From contig CAUVWY020000004.1 in NCBI GenBank assembly GCA_963555775.3, positions 1 to 64,000 on the forward strand: a DNA stretch of 64,000 bases, given 5' to 3'. A program made the position numbers and the translations under genes. The DNA is from JAJEDW01 sp963555775 (GTDB lineage Bacteria > Acidobacteriota > Terriglobia > 20CM-2-55-15). This document shows positions 45,870 to 54,332 of this stretch, in pieces (the stretch's first letter is position 1; every line of letters begins with the position of its first letter). The notes under the pieces were generated by a model, which ran no database searches, had not been told where the DNA came from, and saw only the letters and a program-made list of their open reading frames with translations.

Positions 45870-46286
45870 ATGCGAAGAGCTTCGATACTTATCGCGGCGT
45901 GCATGATGCTGGCAGTGGCCCTGAACGTTTGGGCATACCAGCGGACGCACCCTGAAATCATGCAGATGGTTCTGCAGACGCGGAACGCGGTTACGGCGAA
46001 CATTGAAGCTGGCGACGCGGCGGCTACCGCGGAATCGGCGATGCAACTGCAAGGCCTGTTCCAGGAACTGATTCCGATTTACGAACGGATGAATCTGGCT
46101 CCTGCAATCACGATTGCCAACAAGGCGATTGCGAACACGGGAGAGACAGCCAAAGCGGCGAAGGCGAATAACATGGAAGCAGCAGGGTTGGCTCATGGGA
46201 ATATCGGCAAAGCCTGCGGCGGTTGCCATGACCAGTTCCGCGAAAAAGCGGAAGACGGATCCTTTAGGATCAAAACCGGCGGCTGA
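45870..46286 (+). CDS. Class-II (c'-type) cytochrome c
   Basis: The 138-residue exported protein has signal peptide MRRASILIAACMMLAVALNVWA. The mature part is helical (four-helix-bundle size), with a single heme motif CGGCHDQFRE near the C-terminus, as in cytochromes c' and c-556. AGAGGAGGA precedes the ATG. Periplasmic electron transfer or NO binding is likely; which one cannot be told. The HemX/CcsA protein encoded at 58.0-58.8 kb could take part in heme attachment. Confidence 0.88.
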   Translation: MRRASILIAACMMLAVALNVWAYQRTHPEIMQMVLQTRNAVTANIEAGDAAATAESAMQLQGLFQELIPIYERMNLAPAITIANKAIANTGETAKAAKANNMEAAGLAHGNIGKACGGCHDQFREKAEDGSFRIKTGG

Positions 46287-46332
46287 AGCCCCGGTTTGGC
46301 CGGCCCCGTGCCGGTTTCTGGAAATCGGTATT

Positions 46333-46390
46333 CAGTAATCCGCGGCAAGATCCTGCGCGCGACGCAACAGGGTCTTGCCGCGGATTACTG
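46333..46390. repeat. Large near-perfect palindrome after the cytochrome gene
   Basis: Arms of 23 nt (46333-46355 and 46368-46390), starting CAGTAATCCGCGGCAAGA, match perfectly for 18 bp with a 12-nt loop. It has no T-run of its own; a true terminator follows 8 bp later. Confidence 0.75.
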
Positions 46391-46398
46391 AAGAAAAT

Positions 46399-46422
46399 GG
46401 GCGGATCTCGATCCGCCCTTTT
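46399..46422 (+). terminator. Rho-independent terminator of the cytochrome gene
   Basis: GGGCGGAT-CTCG-ATCCGCCC forms an 8-bp GC-rich stem with tetraloop, followed directly by TTTT. It lies 113 bp after the cytochrome stop. Confidence 0.85.
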
Positions 46423-46587
46423 CATTATCGGTCCCTGAATGACTTGCAGTCCGGGCTGACACCCCCGGCATGCCGATTTCGATCACCATGCCGGTTTCGA
46501 GATCGCCGGTTCGGCCGGTGCTTTGTCGAATGCATCGGCACCGGTCGGAGTTGACGGCGTGTCCTGGATAAAGGGTTGCAAATAATT

Positions 46588-46617
46588 TTGACTTTTTTCG
46601 GGGAAACCCGGTAACCT
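46588..46617 (+). promoter_or_regulatory. Candidate promoter of a small RNA
   Basis: TTGACT (46588-46593), 18-nt spacer, then TAACCT (46612-46617). The -35 box is near consensus, the -10 box moderate. A small CGGGgaaaCCCG palindrome fills the spacer. Confidence 0.5.
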
Positions 46618-46623
46618 ATTGTT

Positions 46624-46702
46624 CATGAGTGGTGTCTATTGATTTAGATTTCCTCCACCATCCCACTCTCCCCGCGGCAAGTGCCGCGGGGACTTTTTTT
46701 TG
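46624..46702 (+). ncRNA. Candidate small RNA ending in a strong terminator
   Basis: Between the promoter above and the terminator at 46670-46702 there is no real frame, only about 45 nt with a C-rich single-stranded stretch TTTCCTCCACCATCCCAC that is complementary to ribosome-site sequences. Such pyrimidine-rich loops are typical of regulatory RNAs that pair with ribosome sites. I do not recognise a known family. Confidence 0.45.
46670..46702 (+). terminator. Strong rho-independent terminator
   Basis: CCCCGCGGC-AAGT-GCCGCGGGG gives a perfect 9-bp stem with tetraloop, then AC and nine T residues. No protein gene ends close upstream on this strand, which is why a small RNA is suspected. Confidence 0.9.
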
Positions 46703-47337
46703 TCCGGTCGCGTATGCGTGTTTTCCGTGAATAAACTCCGCCAGTAAATCGCCGCCCGGAAAAATTGGTCGGCGCATGTTCGCGGTAACGCCTTCGATGA
46801 ACCGTCCGGAAGGGCTCGCGATGGCCGCATGCGGGCACCGTGTCGAGCGTCATGGCGGCCTCGGGTTGCCGACTCTCGAACCGGGGCGAATTCCCCACGA
46901 TTTCTCCTTGATTCTACCCTGCCGAGGTACTACTCTAGCGTCCGGACTCGGGAGGCGAAACGATGCAATTTTCCTCTTTCTTCGTCACCATCGCCTATTG
47001 TCCTTCAGAGCATCTTGTACGGAATCCACTAAACATCTAAGAGACACTTTTCTGGTCGAATCGATCTTGAAAGAGGATCTGACAAGAGAGGAAGTGTCTG
47101 TTGATGATCCGGTAAGAGAGTTCCGTCGGAAGACGAGGAGGCAATGCTCCTCCGGCGACGAGGCACGGATTGGAGCGAAAAGGGTTGGGAGGCGCAACTA
47201 GTTTGCGCGCTTCGTGTCAGTGGGAAGGGATTTCGTTGAAGTCGAGTCTGCGACGCGCTCTTGGCGGCTGTAAGCAGGGAACTGCCAGACGCCGTGCCTT
47301 GGATAATTCGGCCTGATAAATAGCGAGTTTTTGGACG
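46703..47337. other. 635-bp gap without supported gene
   Basis: Frames of up to 141 codons exist, but none has a recognisable domain, a good ribosome site or protein-like composition. It may hold the upstream control region of the NtrC-like gene. Nothing else is seen. Confidence 0.4.
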
Positions 47338-48756
47338 ATGCCGACAGCGACAACGCATGCCCTGATAATTACGGAAGACGCCAATCTGGGCTCCCTCCTG
47401 CGCGGCCTGCTGGCCGCCCGTGATGTTGAGGCATCGATAGTGGACGGTGAAAGCGTCCGGAGTCGAATCGCACGGAAGACCATCGATCTCGTCATCGCCG
47501 ACCTCGATCTTGAGCAAACCGATCCGCTGAAATCGCTTCGCAGCCTCCGAGACCGGCTGGATCCCGGACAGGTTCTGATGCTCGCCAGTGAGCATTCGCT
47601 CGATCGCATCGAGCGGGCATCCGAGATGGGCTTCACGTGGTATCAGAAGAAGCCGATAGGTCCGACCGACATCAACGTTGCGGTCCGTCGGCTTCAAAGT
47701 CGCAACGGATTGCACCGAAAAAATCGACTCCAGATATTGGGTTCCAGTCCCGGTATTCAGTCCGCGTTGAAACTGGCGGCTCAGGCCGCGTTGCGCAACG
47801 AGCACCTGACCATCACGGGCGAACCGGGCGTCGGAAAACGCCAGTTGGCCCGCTTCATTCACGAAAACAGCAAGCGCTCGAAACAGGCATTCAGGCAATT
47901 GAGTTGCGCGGGACTCAGCGAGCGAGTCGTTGACGCCGAATTGTTCGGATGGACCGATGTTCAAAGCGGCGGCGAGAGCCATGAAGGACTGCTGCAGCAG
48001 TGCCATCAAGGGATCCTGGTGATCGATGAAATTTCGAAGCTCTCGATTCGATCTCAAGAGCGGCTCCTGAAAGCACTGACCTTGAAGCGGGTCCGTGTGG
48101 TTCATGGCCGAAGAGCGCCATCGCGCGCCGAAGTGCGTATCATTGCCTCTTCAAGCGATTCGCTTGAGGATCGGGTCCGTGACTGGTCCTTCATCCGGGA
48201 ACTCTTCGATCGGATCGGCGGGGTCCACCTCGAGCTTCAGCCACTGAGGGTCAGAAAGTCCGACATTCCCATGCTGGCCGACCATTTCATCCGCACTGCC
48301 GGCCAACGACTCGGCTCCAGTATCAAGGGGATTGCCCCGGAAGGCCTCGATCGTCTCATGCGGTATAACTGGCCCGGAAACATTCGTGAACTCGAGGAGA
48401 TGATCACCCGAGCCGTCAGCTCGGTGCATGGTCCGTGGCTGGACGCCGAGGACTTGCCCGCCCTGCCGGAAAGCGCGAGCGGGGAGGCGATCGTTGTTCC
48501 GGGGTCCACGATCCAGGAAATCGAAAAGGAAGCGATCCTGATGACCCTCGACGCCTCCGATGGATCGACCGCCCGGGCAGCCAGGATTCTCAACATGAGC
48601 GTTCGAAAAATTCAGTACAAGCTCAAGGAATATCGACGCGAATCGGCGTCCACGCTACGATCCGAAACCGTCAGCGCCCTCTCCCGTTCTTCGAGCGTCT
48701 CGCACCCCCCCGTCCCCAGGAAGAAGATCGTTTTCGTCGCAGATCCGGAATCCTGA
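47338..48756 (+). CDS. NtrC-like regulator lacking the sigma-54 contact motif
   Basis: The 472-residue protein has an N-terminal receiver-like domain (phospho-acceptor region LVIADLDLE; some acidic-pocket residues changed), an AAA+ domain (about 125-370) and a Fis-type HTH (TARAARILNMSVRKIQYKLKEY). Walker A GEPGVGKRQLARFIH and Walker B GILVIDEISKL are present. The GAFTGA loop after ELFG is replaced by WTDVQSGGES, so it should not remodel sigma-54 RNA polymerase in the usual way. A serine-rich basic tail follows. Such variants (TyrR-like, Rhodobacter NtrC-like) act with sigma-70 polymerase. Target genes are unknown. Confidence 0.85.
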   Translation: MPTATTHALIITEDANLGSLLRGLLAARDVEASIVDGESVRSRIARKTIDLVIADLDLEQTDPLKSLRSLRDRLDPGQVLMLASEHSLDRIERASEMGFTWYQKKPIGPTDINVAVRRLQSRNGLHRKNRLQILGSSPGIQSALKLAAQAALRNEHLTITGEPGVGKRQLARFIHENSKRSKQAFRQLSCAGLSERVVDAELFGWTDVQSGGESHEGLLQQCHQGILVIDEISKLSIRSQERLLKALTLKRVRVVHGRRAPSRAEVRIIASSSDSLEDRVRDWSFIRELFDRIGGVHLELQPLRVRKSDIPMLADHFIRTAGQRLGSSIKGIAPEGLDRLMRYNWPGNIRELEEMITRAVSSVHGPWLDAEDLPALPESASGEAIVVPGSTIQEIEKEAILMTLDASDGSTARAARILNMSVRKIQYKLKEYRRESASTLRSETVSALSRSSSVSHPPVPRKKIVFVADPES

Positions 48757-49171
48757 GAGCCTCGCCGCCGGGTCCCGCAGATCGATTTCAACCCAGGTCC
48801 CGTCTATTGAAAAACTCCCTGCGTGCGATGGAACATCGTCTTGCGAATCGTTGTCCGATGGAGTCTCCGGGAATGGCAGCACACGTGCGAAAGTGCCATT
48901 ATGCCAATACGGACACCGTTTTTGCCCCGCAGGATTCGTCACTGGGTTCGATGCCGCCATTGAAGGACGCGCTTCGACCTGCTGGTCGCCAAGGCATGCG
49001 CGTGCGTTTCGGAGCACAGGACGCGAACGTGCGTCGTATGCGGGTTTTGCCTTTGCGCCGATCCAGTCATCAGTGCCCCCGAGGGCTGGATTCTTCCTCC
49101 GGTTCGTTTGCGTCCGTGGTTCGGATCGGAAAAGATACCGGTCGATTATCTGTAGACGGATGGCGTTTCGT
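48757..49171. other. 415-bp gap between convergent genes
   Basis: A 157-codon plus-strand frame (48851-49324) overlaps the end of the lipoprotein gene but shows no domain and irregular composition, so it is not called. No terminator with a clear T-run was seen. Confidence 0.4.
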
Positions 49172-50098
49172 TCAGGGGACCGCGCGCGGAAGGGTTTGGC
49201 GCATGACGTATTCGCGCGGAATCGGCGCCCCGTCGGCGCCCCGTACATAGAAACGAAAACCCGGATCGACTTCGTCGCCGGTTCGTTCGAGCGGCATCAA
49301 ACCTTGGAGATTTCTGAGGCGTAGCGTGGTTTCGTATCGATGCTCTTCAAGGTCCCAAATAAAGACGCGAATTCCGTCGAACGCGAATTGCGGATCGGAA
49401 TTGCTGCGCCGCTCGGCGACGACGTACCAGTCCACGGGTCCGACCTCCGGATCCTCAACGGTCTTGAGCCGTTGCACGGCCGGGTAGGTTCGCTCCTCCA
49501 TGAATGGAAGTATCGCCTCGGGTGCGTCGAATTCGATGAGTTGGCTGAATACCCAGCCAATCTCTTCGGGTGAGGGCCTTACCAGAAACCACACGTCGGT
49601 CGCATCGCTGTCGGGGCGCGGCGTGGTGGCGTGGTCCAGGACTTCCAATGTCGTGCCGCGGCGATAGCGCCGGATGATGGCGCTGTCTCGTCCAGGCGCC
49701 AGACGAAGATTGAAGGTGTCAGTGGCGCTTGCCGTGTTCTGAAGTGGCCGATCCCGGGCATCGACTACCGCGGCCTGCATCGCGTCGCGCGTGTCGTCGC
49801 GAATCAGCGAACCCTCGTCCATCCAGCCTTCGACCCGTTCGAAGTCGCGGATCAGATACCAGGAACCCTGTTTGGATAAAATGTCGACTCGATCGCCGGA
49901 GTCCAGCATGAACAGAGTGCGCGAGGACGCCGAGGCACCGATTCGGGCCGGGGTGTTGTCGGCCAGGACCGTCCCCTGATCGATCGCGGGGTCGGGTTCG
50001 GGCAGACACGCTGCAAGTGTCAAAGCGAGCGCGCAAACGGCAAACTGCGATTGCCGGAGGCGGCGCGGTCGGTGTGGAGGATGTATTGTCACGGTCAT
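49172..50098 (-). CDS. SH3-domain lipoprotein
   Basis: From ATG 50098 the product is about 308 residues. A lipoprotein signal (FAVCALALTLAAC, lipobox LAAC) is followed by two bacterial SH3-like segments: TPARIGASASSRTLFMLDSGDRVDILSKQGSWYLI and FNLRLAPGRDSAIIRRYRRGTTLEVLD, the latter ended by DVWFLVRPS...GWVFSQLIEF. A C-terminal domain of unknown type follows. SH3b domains usually bind cell-wall peptides, so it is likely a periplasmic envelope protein. An in-frame longer start (50272) would run into the xseB region and is rejected. It is divergent from xseB. Confidence 0.82.
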   Translation of the reverse strand: MTVTIHPPHRPRRLRQSQFAVCALALTLAACLPEPDPAIDQGTVLADNTPARIGASASSRTLFMLDSGDRVDILSKQGSWYLIRDFERVEGWMDEGSLIRDDTRDAMQAAVVDARDRPLQNTASATDTFNLRLAPGRDSAIIRRYRRGTTLEVLDHATTPRPDSDATDVWFLVRPSPEEIGWVFSQLIEFDAPEAILPFMEERTYPAVQRLKTVEDPEVGPVDWYVVAERRSNSDPQFAFDGIRVFIWDLEEHRYETTLRLRNLQGLMPLERTGDEVDPGFRFYVRGADGAPIPREYVMRQTLPRAVP

Positions 50099-50155
50099 TC
50101 CTATCGAGCCGGTCTGAAGCTGCCGGCTGCGTTTTAAATTATAGATGGGATGGGA

Positions 50156-50161
50156 TAAGAT
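50156..50161 (+). promoter_or_regulatory. Candidate leaderless promoter of xseB (-10 box)
   Basis: TAAGAT lies 7 nt before the xseB ATG (50169), with an AT-rich TTTTAAATTATAG tract upstream. No ribosome site is present. Confidence 0.5.
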
Positions 50162-50168
50162 TGGTCCC

Positions 50169-50426
50169 ATGACCGATGCCAAGGTGGCGTCCGCCGCTGA
50201 TTTCGAGAGCGCGCTGGAGCGGCTCGAGCACATCGTCAAGACCCTTGAATCCGGCGAACTGGCACTGGACAACGCCTTGGAGCTTTTCGAAGAAGGCGTT
50301 CGTTTGTCGCGGTTTTGTCACCAAAAGTTGGAGCAGGCGGAGCGGCGTGTCGAAATCCTTCTCAGCAAGGAAGACGGCGAGCCCGGCTCACTCGAAGCGG
50401 CCCCCTTCAAGGCCGATGACGAGTAG
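50169..50426 (+). CDS. xseB: Exodeoxyribonuclease VII small subunit
   Basis: The 85-residue helical protein FESALERLEHIVKTLESGELALDNALELFEEGVRLSRFCHQKLEQAERRVE is a textbook XseB. It forms ExoVII with XseA (not in the window) and degrades single-stranded DNA. ATG 50169 is preferred over 50145. It overlaps ispA if that starts at 50416. First gene of an xseB-ispA-tlyA-nadK run. Confidence 0.95.
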   Translation: MTDAKVASAADFESALERLEHIVKTLESGELALDNALELFEEGVRLSRFCHQKLEQAERRVEILLSKEDGEPGSLEAAPFKADDE

Positions 50427-51312
50427 CATGTCCGCCACGAGTTTCCTCGAACGCGTGCGGCCTCCGATCGAAGCCACGCTGGATGCGATTCTGCCTCCCC
50501 AAAACCAATCTCCCCAGGTACTTCACCAAGCCATGAGATATTCGGTTTTTGCCGGAGGAAAACGTTTGAGGCCCTCCCTGTGCCTCGCGGGTTTCCAGAC
50601 GTTTCGAGACGACTGGGAATCGGCGTTGCCGATCGCCGCCTCAATCGAGTTGATTCACACCTACTCGCTGATCCATGACGATCTTCCGGCGATGGACAAC
50701 GATGATTTCCGTCGGGGTCGCCCGTCGTGCCACCGTCAGTTCGGGGAGGACATCGCCATTCTTGCCGGCGATGCGCTTCTCACACTGGCGTTCGAATCGG
50801 TGGCCGGCGCTCCTCATATGGCGGCGGACCGCATCGTGGGAGTGACGCGGATGTTGGGGAAGTCAGCGGGTACCGTCGGCGGCATTATCGCGGGACAGGT
50901 GCTCGATCTGGAAGCCGGAGAATCGGTGGTCGGACCGGAGATGCTTGAATCGATCCATCGTGCCAAGACTGGCGCGCTGCTGGCCGCTTCGGTCTCGATC
51001 GGCGCTTATCTTGCGGAGGCGGATGAAGATCAACTGGAGATCGCCGCCGAATTCGGGCGCAAGATCGGCCTCGCATTCCAGATCGTGGATGACCTGCTCG
51101 ACGAGACGGCGTCATTTTCGACACTGGGAAAGACTCCGGGAAAGGATCGCGAACAGGGAAAGGTCACCTATCCCGCCGTACACGGAATCCCCGTTTCGCG
51201 GCGCATTGTTTCGGAAGTGACCGGTGAAGCGCTGGCGTCGGCGCTTCGTTTGGGCCCGTCGGGCTCATTGCTGGCCGACTTCGCGAGCCATCTCGAGGCT
51301 CGTGTCCGCTGA
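50416..51312 (+). CDS. ispA: Polyprenyl synthetase (geranyl/farnesyl diphosphate synthase)
   Basis: About 298 residues. It condenses IPP with allylic diphosphates. First Asp-rich motif LIHDDLPAMDNDDFRRGRPSCH, second motif QIVDDLLDETAS, FAGGKRLRPSLC near the start and the KxxxLG-like region KTPGKDREQGKVTYP are all present. ATG 50416 overlaps xseB; ATG 50428 is an alternative. Position between xseB and tlyA is typical for ispA; chain length (C15 versus C10/C20) cannot be fixed from sequence. Confidence 0.94.
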   Translation: MTSSMSATSFLERVRPPIEATLDAILPPQNQSPQVLHQAMRYSVFAGGKRLRPSLCLAGFQTFRDDWESALPIAASIELIHTYSLIHDDLPAMDNDDFRRGRPSCHRQFGEDIAILAGDALLTLAFESVAGAPHMAADRIVGVTRMLGKSAGTVGGIIAGQVLDLEAGESVVGPEMLESIHRAKTGALLAASVSIGAYLAEADEDQLEIAAEFGRKIGLAFQIVDDLLDETASFSTLGKTPGKDREQGKVTYPAVHGIPVSRRIVSEVTGEALASALRLGPSGSLLADFASHLEARVR

Positions 51313-52066
51313 AACCCGAACGACCGCTTCAACCGTGAAGAAGATTCGAATCGACAAGCTGCTCGTGGACAGGGGCCTGGTCCAGTCGAGGGAGCGTGCC
51401 CGGGCACTCATCATGGCCGGTGACGTTCTGGTCGACGATACCCCCGTCCAGAAGGCGGGCACTGGTGTGGGTCCGGCTTCCGACATCCGCCTCCGACGTC
51501 CCCCGCATCCGTTCGCGAGCCGGGGCGGCGTGAAGCTGAGAGGGGCGTTGGACGAATTCGATCTCGATCCGGCGGGCGCCGTCTGCGCAGATGTCGGCGC
51601 CTCGACGGGCGGCTTCACCGACTGCCTTCTGATGGCCGGGGCGAGGCACGTTTACGCGATCGACGTGGACACGTCTCAACTCGATTGGAAGCTCCAGAGC
51701 GATTCCCGGGTGACCTCGGTCGAAGGAAATGCCAGATACTTCGAGCCGTCATGGATCCCGGAGCCGGTGGATCTGGTCGTCATCGATGTGTCTTTCATAT
51801 CGCTTGAAAAGATCCTGCCTTCGGCCCGGCTGATGGTAAAGCCGTCAGGGACATGCCTTGTCCTGGTGAAGCCGCAGTTCGAATTGGGGCGTGATAAGGT
51901 CGGCAAGGGAGGCATCGTGCGCGATCCGGCTTTGCATGAAGAAGCCGTGACTTCGGTCTTGCGCCAGGTATCGAAGGCTGGATTCCGGCTGCGTGCCCGG
52001 TGCCGGTCGCCAATTACGGGTAAGGAAGGGAACCAGGAGTTCTTTGTGTACATGGAGACCGCATGA
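51302..52066 (+). CDS. tlyA: TlyA family rRNA methyltransferase
   Basis: About 254 residues: N-terminal S4 RNA-binding domain (KIRIDKLLVDRGLVQSRERARALIMAGDVLV) and a Rossmann methyltransferase domain (CADVGASTGGFTDCLLMAG, AIDVDTSQLDWKL, DLVVIDVSFISLEKILP). TlyA proteins 2'-O-methylate 16S/23S rRNA; some are called hemolysins historically. GTG 51302 has GAGG upstream and overlaps ispA; GTG 51335 (VKKIRID) is an alternative. It overlaps nadK by 4 bp. Confidence 0.92.
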   Translation: MSAETRTTASTVKKIRIDKLLVDRGLVQSRERARALIMAGDVLVDDTPVQKAGTGVGPASDIRLRRPPHPFASRGGVKLRGALDEFDLDPAGAVCADVGASTGGFTDCLLMAGARHVYAIDVDTSQLDWKLQSDSRVTSVEGNARYFEPSWIPEPVDLVVIDVSFISLEKILPSARLMVKPSGTCLVLVKPQFELGRDKVGKGGIVRDPALHEEAVTSVLRQVSKAGFRLRARCRSPITGKEGNQEFFVYMETA

Positions 52067-52923
52067 GTATCCGGACAGTCGGGATCGTGACCAAACCCCA
52101 CCAGCCGGATGTCGCACGAGTGGCCTCCGATCTGCTCGATTGGCTGCGTGAACGAGGCATTCGCGTCGTTCTCGAGGACGAAACGGCGAACCAGCTCGGA
52201 CGGTCCGAATCGGGTGTCGCCAGCGGACGGTTGGGCGAAGAGGCCGACCTGATCGTCGTCGTCGGTGGAGACGGCACCTTGCTGGCCGCGGCACGGCTCC
52301 TGGACGGCCGAGACATCCCGATTCTGGCCATCAATCACGGCAGCCTGGGGTTTCTGACGGCCGCGCCCTTGGACGAGTTGTACCCCGATCTCGAGCGAAC
52401 CCTCGACGGGAAGTTCGCGAGCGACCGGCGGATGATGCTTGACACGACGATTGTTCGTAACGGAAAGCATCTGCAGAAGCGCCGCGCGCTGAACGATCTG
52501 GTGATCAACAAGGGCACTCCGGCACGGATCATCGAAGTCGAAGCGCGTGTCAACGACCAGTACGTTTCAACCTTCAGGGCCGATGGTTTGATTGTTTCGA
52601 CACCAACCGGATCGACCGCCTACAACCTGTCCGCGGGCGGTCCCATCGTTCACCCGGATCTCGAAGCATTGCTGCTGACTCCGATCTGCTCACACACTCT
52701 GACGAACCGTCCTATCGTGCTGCCGGCGGACGCGTTCGTATCGGTGACGTTCAAAGCGAACCCCGGCGATGACGTACACGCCACGATTGACGGTCAGATT
52801 GCTCTGTCGTTGGAGGCGGACGATCGCCTCGAAGTGGTGAGATCGAGCGCCGCGGTCCAATTGATCGCGCCGTCGGGCAAGAACTACTTCGACGTGCTCC
52901 GCGGCAAGCTCAAGTGGGGTTAG
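52063..52923 (+). CDS. nadK: NAD kinase
   Basis: The 286-residue enzyme phosphorylates NAD to NADP. The GGDGT motif is seen in IVVVGGDGTLLAAARLL, then INHGSLGFLT, the NE/D site replaced by ALNDLVINKG, and GLIVSTPTGSTAYNLSAGGPIVHP, as in all NAD kinases. ATG overlaps the tlyA stop (ATGA). Last gene of the run; a GC-rich sequence with ACCCGGCGGGGT follows. Confidence 0.96.
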   Translation: MSIRTVGIVTKPHQPDVARVASDLLDWLRERGIRVVLEDETANQLGRSESGVASGRLGEEADLIVVVGGDGTLLAAARLLDGRDIPILAINHGSLGFLTAAPLDELYPDLERTLDGKFASDRRMMLDTTIVRNGKHLQKRRALNDLVINKGTPARIIEVEARVNDQYVSTFRADGLIVSTPTGSTAYNLSAGGPIVHPDLEALLLTPICSHTLTNRPIVLPADAFVSVTFKANPGDDVHATIDGQIALSLEADDRLEVVRSSAAVQLIAPSGKNYFDVLRGKLKWG

Positions 52924-52996
52924 GAGACCCTTGCCAGACCCGGCGGGGTCGCGCCTCGGTCCGTGCCAATTGGCGGAGTCAACTCTTGGGATTGGT

Positions 52997-53002
52997 TATA
53001 AT
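52997..53002 (+). promoter_or_regulatory. -10 box of the zinc-ribbon gene
   Basis: TATAAT, perfect consensus, 17 nt before ATG 53020. A TTGGCG at about 52970 is too far (21 nt) for a normal -35. Confidence 0.55.
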
Positions 53003-53019
53003 GAACAGGCGGCATCCAA

Positions 53020-53256
53020 ATGAGCCGGAGCAGGAGAAGGTCGACCGTGAAAACGAAAGAGCCCCGACAGACTGTTTGTAACAAGCCCCAGCCCGAAAAC
53101 AAGAGAAACCCATACTGTGGCGGCAAGCTCAAGCGAGTGACCGAACTGGACGCCGAGGCCGCAAAGCTCGCGGGTATCGGGCAGGACGCGTATCGTTGTC
53201 AGGAATGCGGTTTGCTCTATTCGGAGGAAAGCCCCTACGCCGCGGCCAGGCGGTGA
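53020..53256 (+). CDS. Small zinc-ribbon-like protein
   Basis: The 78-residue basic protein has YCGGKLKRV and YRCQECGLLYSEESP, the two halves of a zinc ribbon. The first Cys of the usual CPYC knuckle is Asn (NPYC), and a Cys lies 13 residues earlier (VCNKP), so the metal site may be altered. GTG 53047 with AGGAGAAGG upstream is an alternative start. Function unknown; possibly nucleic-acid binding. Confidence 0.65.
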   Translation: MSRSRRRSTVKTKEPRQTVCNKPQPENKRNPYCGGKLKRVTELDAEAAKLAGIGQDAYRCQECGLLYSEESPYAAARR

Positions 53257-53333
53257 TCGGTAGACCGGCTTGCCGACGCTGCCACAAAGGCGGCGCCAAT
53301 ACTGCAACCCACTGGAATCGCTGAACTATCAGG

Positions 53334-53361
53334 TTGCCTGGGCTGCAACTATTGCTACACT
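53334..53361 (+). promoter_or_regulatory. Leaderless promoter of the xdhC-like gene
   Basis: TTGCCT (53334-53339), 16-nt spacer, TACACT (53356-53361), then 7 nt to ATG 53369. There is no ribosome site. Confidence 0.55.
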
Positions 53362-53368
53362 TACCACC

Positions 53369-54190
53369 ATGAAAGTCGATCTTTTCGATGAGGTCGTTCG
53401 TCTGCGCCAGCAGGGCAGCAAAGCCGCGATCGCAACGATCGTGAGGATTCGGGGCTCGGTGCCGAGTTTTCAGACCGCGAAGATGTTGATTCGCGAGGAT
53501 GGCTCGATCGTGGGTTCGGTCGGCGGCGGTTGCGTGGAGGCCGAGGTGTGGGCCGCGGCCCAGGAAGTCATCAAGGAAGAACGGTCGCGGGTGATGAGCT
53601 TCGATCTGACGGAGGAATCCATGGCCGACAGCGGGCTCATCTGCGGCGGAAAGCTGGAGATCTTTGTGGAACCGATTCTACCCGTACCGAGAGCGATCAT
53701 CTTTGGCGCTGGCCATATTTCAACGCAACTTTCCAAAATTGCGACCATTGCGGGCTTCAAGACATGGATCGTCGACGACCGCCCGATCTATGCGAATGAA
53801 ACCCGATTTCCCGAAGCTGAACGTGTCTACAACGGAAGCTTCGAGGCCGCATTTTCGGATATCCACCCCGATCGGAACACGTACATGATCATCGTGACCC
53901 GCGGACATCAGGAAGACGAGAACGTCCTCCGTTGGGCCGTGGAAACCGATGCCCGATATATCGGGATGATCGGGAGCAAACGCAAGGTCAAGACAATAGC
54001 CAGGAATATCGAGGCCGATGGCATCGCACCGGAACGCGTTCAACGGGTGCATATGCCGATCGGTCTCGACATCGGCGCGATCGTTCCCGAGGAGATCGCC
54101 GTGGCGATCGTTGCGGAAATGATTCACTACCGCCGAAACGGCGCCGAACACCCCCAGAGCAAGAAAGTCTTCCAGGTGAGCCATTCGTGA
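53369..54190 (+). CDS. XdhC/CoxI family protein
   Basis: The 273-residue protein has the XdhC N-terminal domain (ATIVRIRGSVPSFQTAKMLI, GSVGGGCVEAEVW, SGLICGGKLEIFVEPI) and a C-terminal Rossmann domain (AIIFGAGHISTQLSKIATIAGF, VDDRPIYANETRFP, RYIGMIGSKRK). XdhC proteins hold and sulfurate molybdenum cofactor before insertion into xanthine dehydrogenase or CO-dehydrogenase-type enzymes. No such enzyme gene is in the window; modBC at 40.7 kb fits molybdenum use. ATG 53369 is preferred to 53270. Confidence 0.92.
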   Translation: MKVDLFDEVVRLRQQGSKAAIATIVRIRGSVPSFQTAKMLIREDGSIVGSVGGGCVEAEVWAAAQEVIKEERSRVMSFDLTEESMADSGLICGGKLEIFVEPILPVPRAIIFGAGHISTQLSKIATIAGFKTWIVDDRPIYANETRFPEAERVYNGSFEAAFSDIHPDRNTYMIIVTRGHQEDENVLRWAVETDARYIGMIGSKRKVKTIARNIEADGIAPERVQRVHMPIGLDIGAIVPEEIAVAIVAEMIHYRRNGAEHPQSKKVFQVSHS

Positions 54191-54332
54191 CACGCGCCCC
54201 CGCACGGCTTCGTTTTGGCTATTTCGACGGCGTATCGTTGAAGAAACGAAACTCGCACACACTGAACCGACTCCCGGACTAGATTCCTGGCCGTCCGGCG
54301 GTCACCTACTGACAAGGGATAGAGGAGGCCTC

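Noticed and set aside
46776..47201. 141-codon plus-strand frame before the NtrC-like gene
   Set aside because: No ribosome site, no domain, mixed composition.
48851..49324. 157-codon plus-strand frame overlapping the lipoprotein gene
   Set aside because: It is partly antisense to a well-supported lipoprotein gene and shows no domain.
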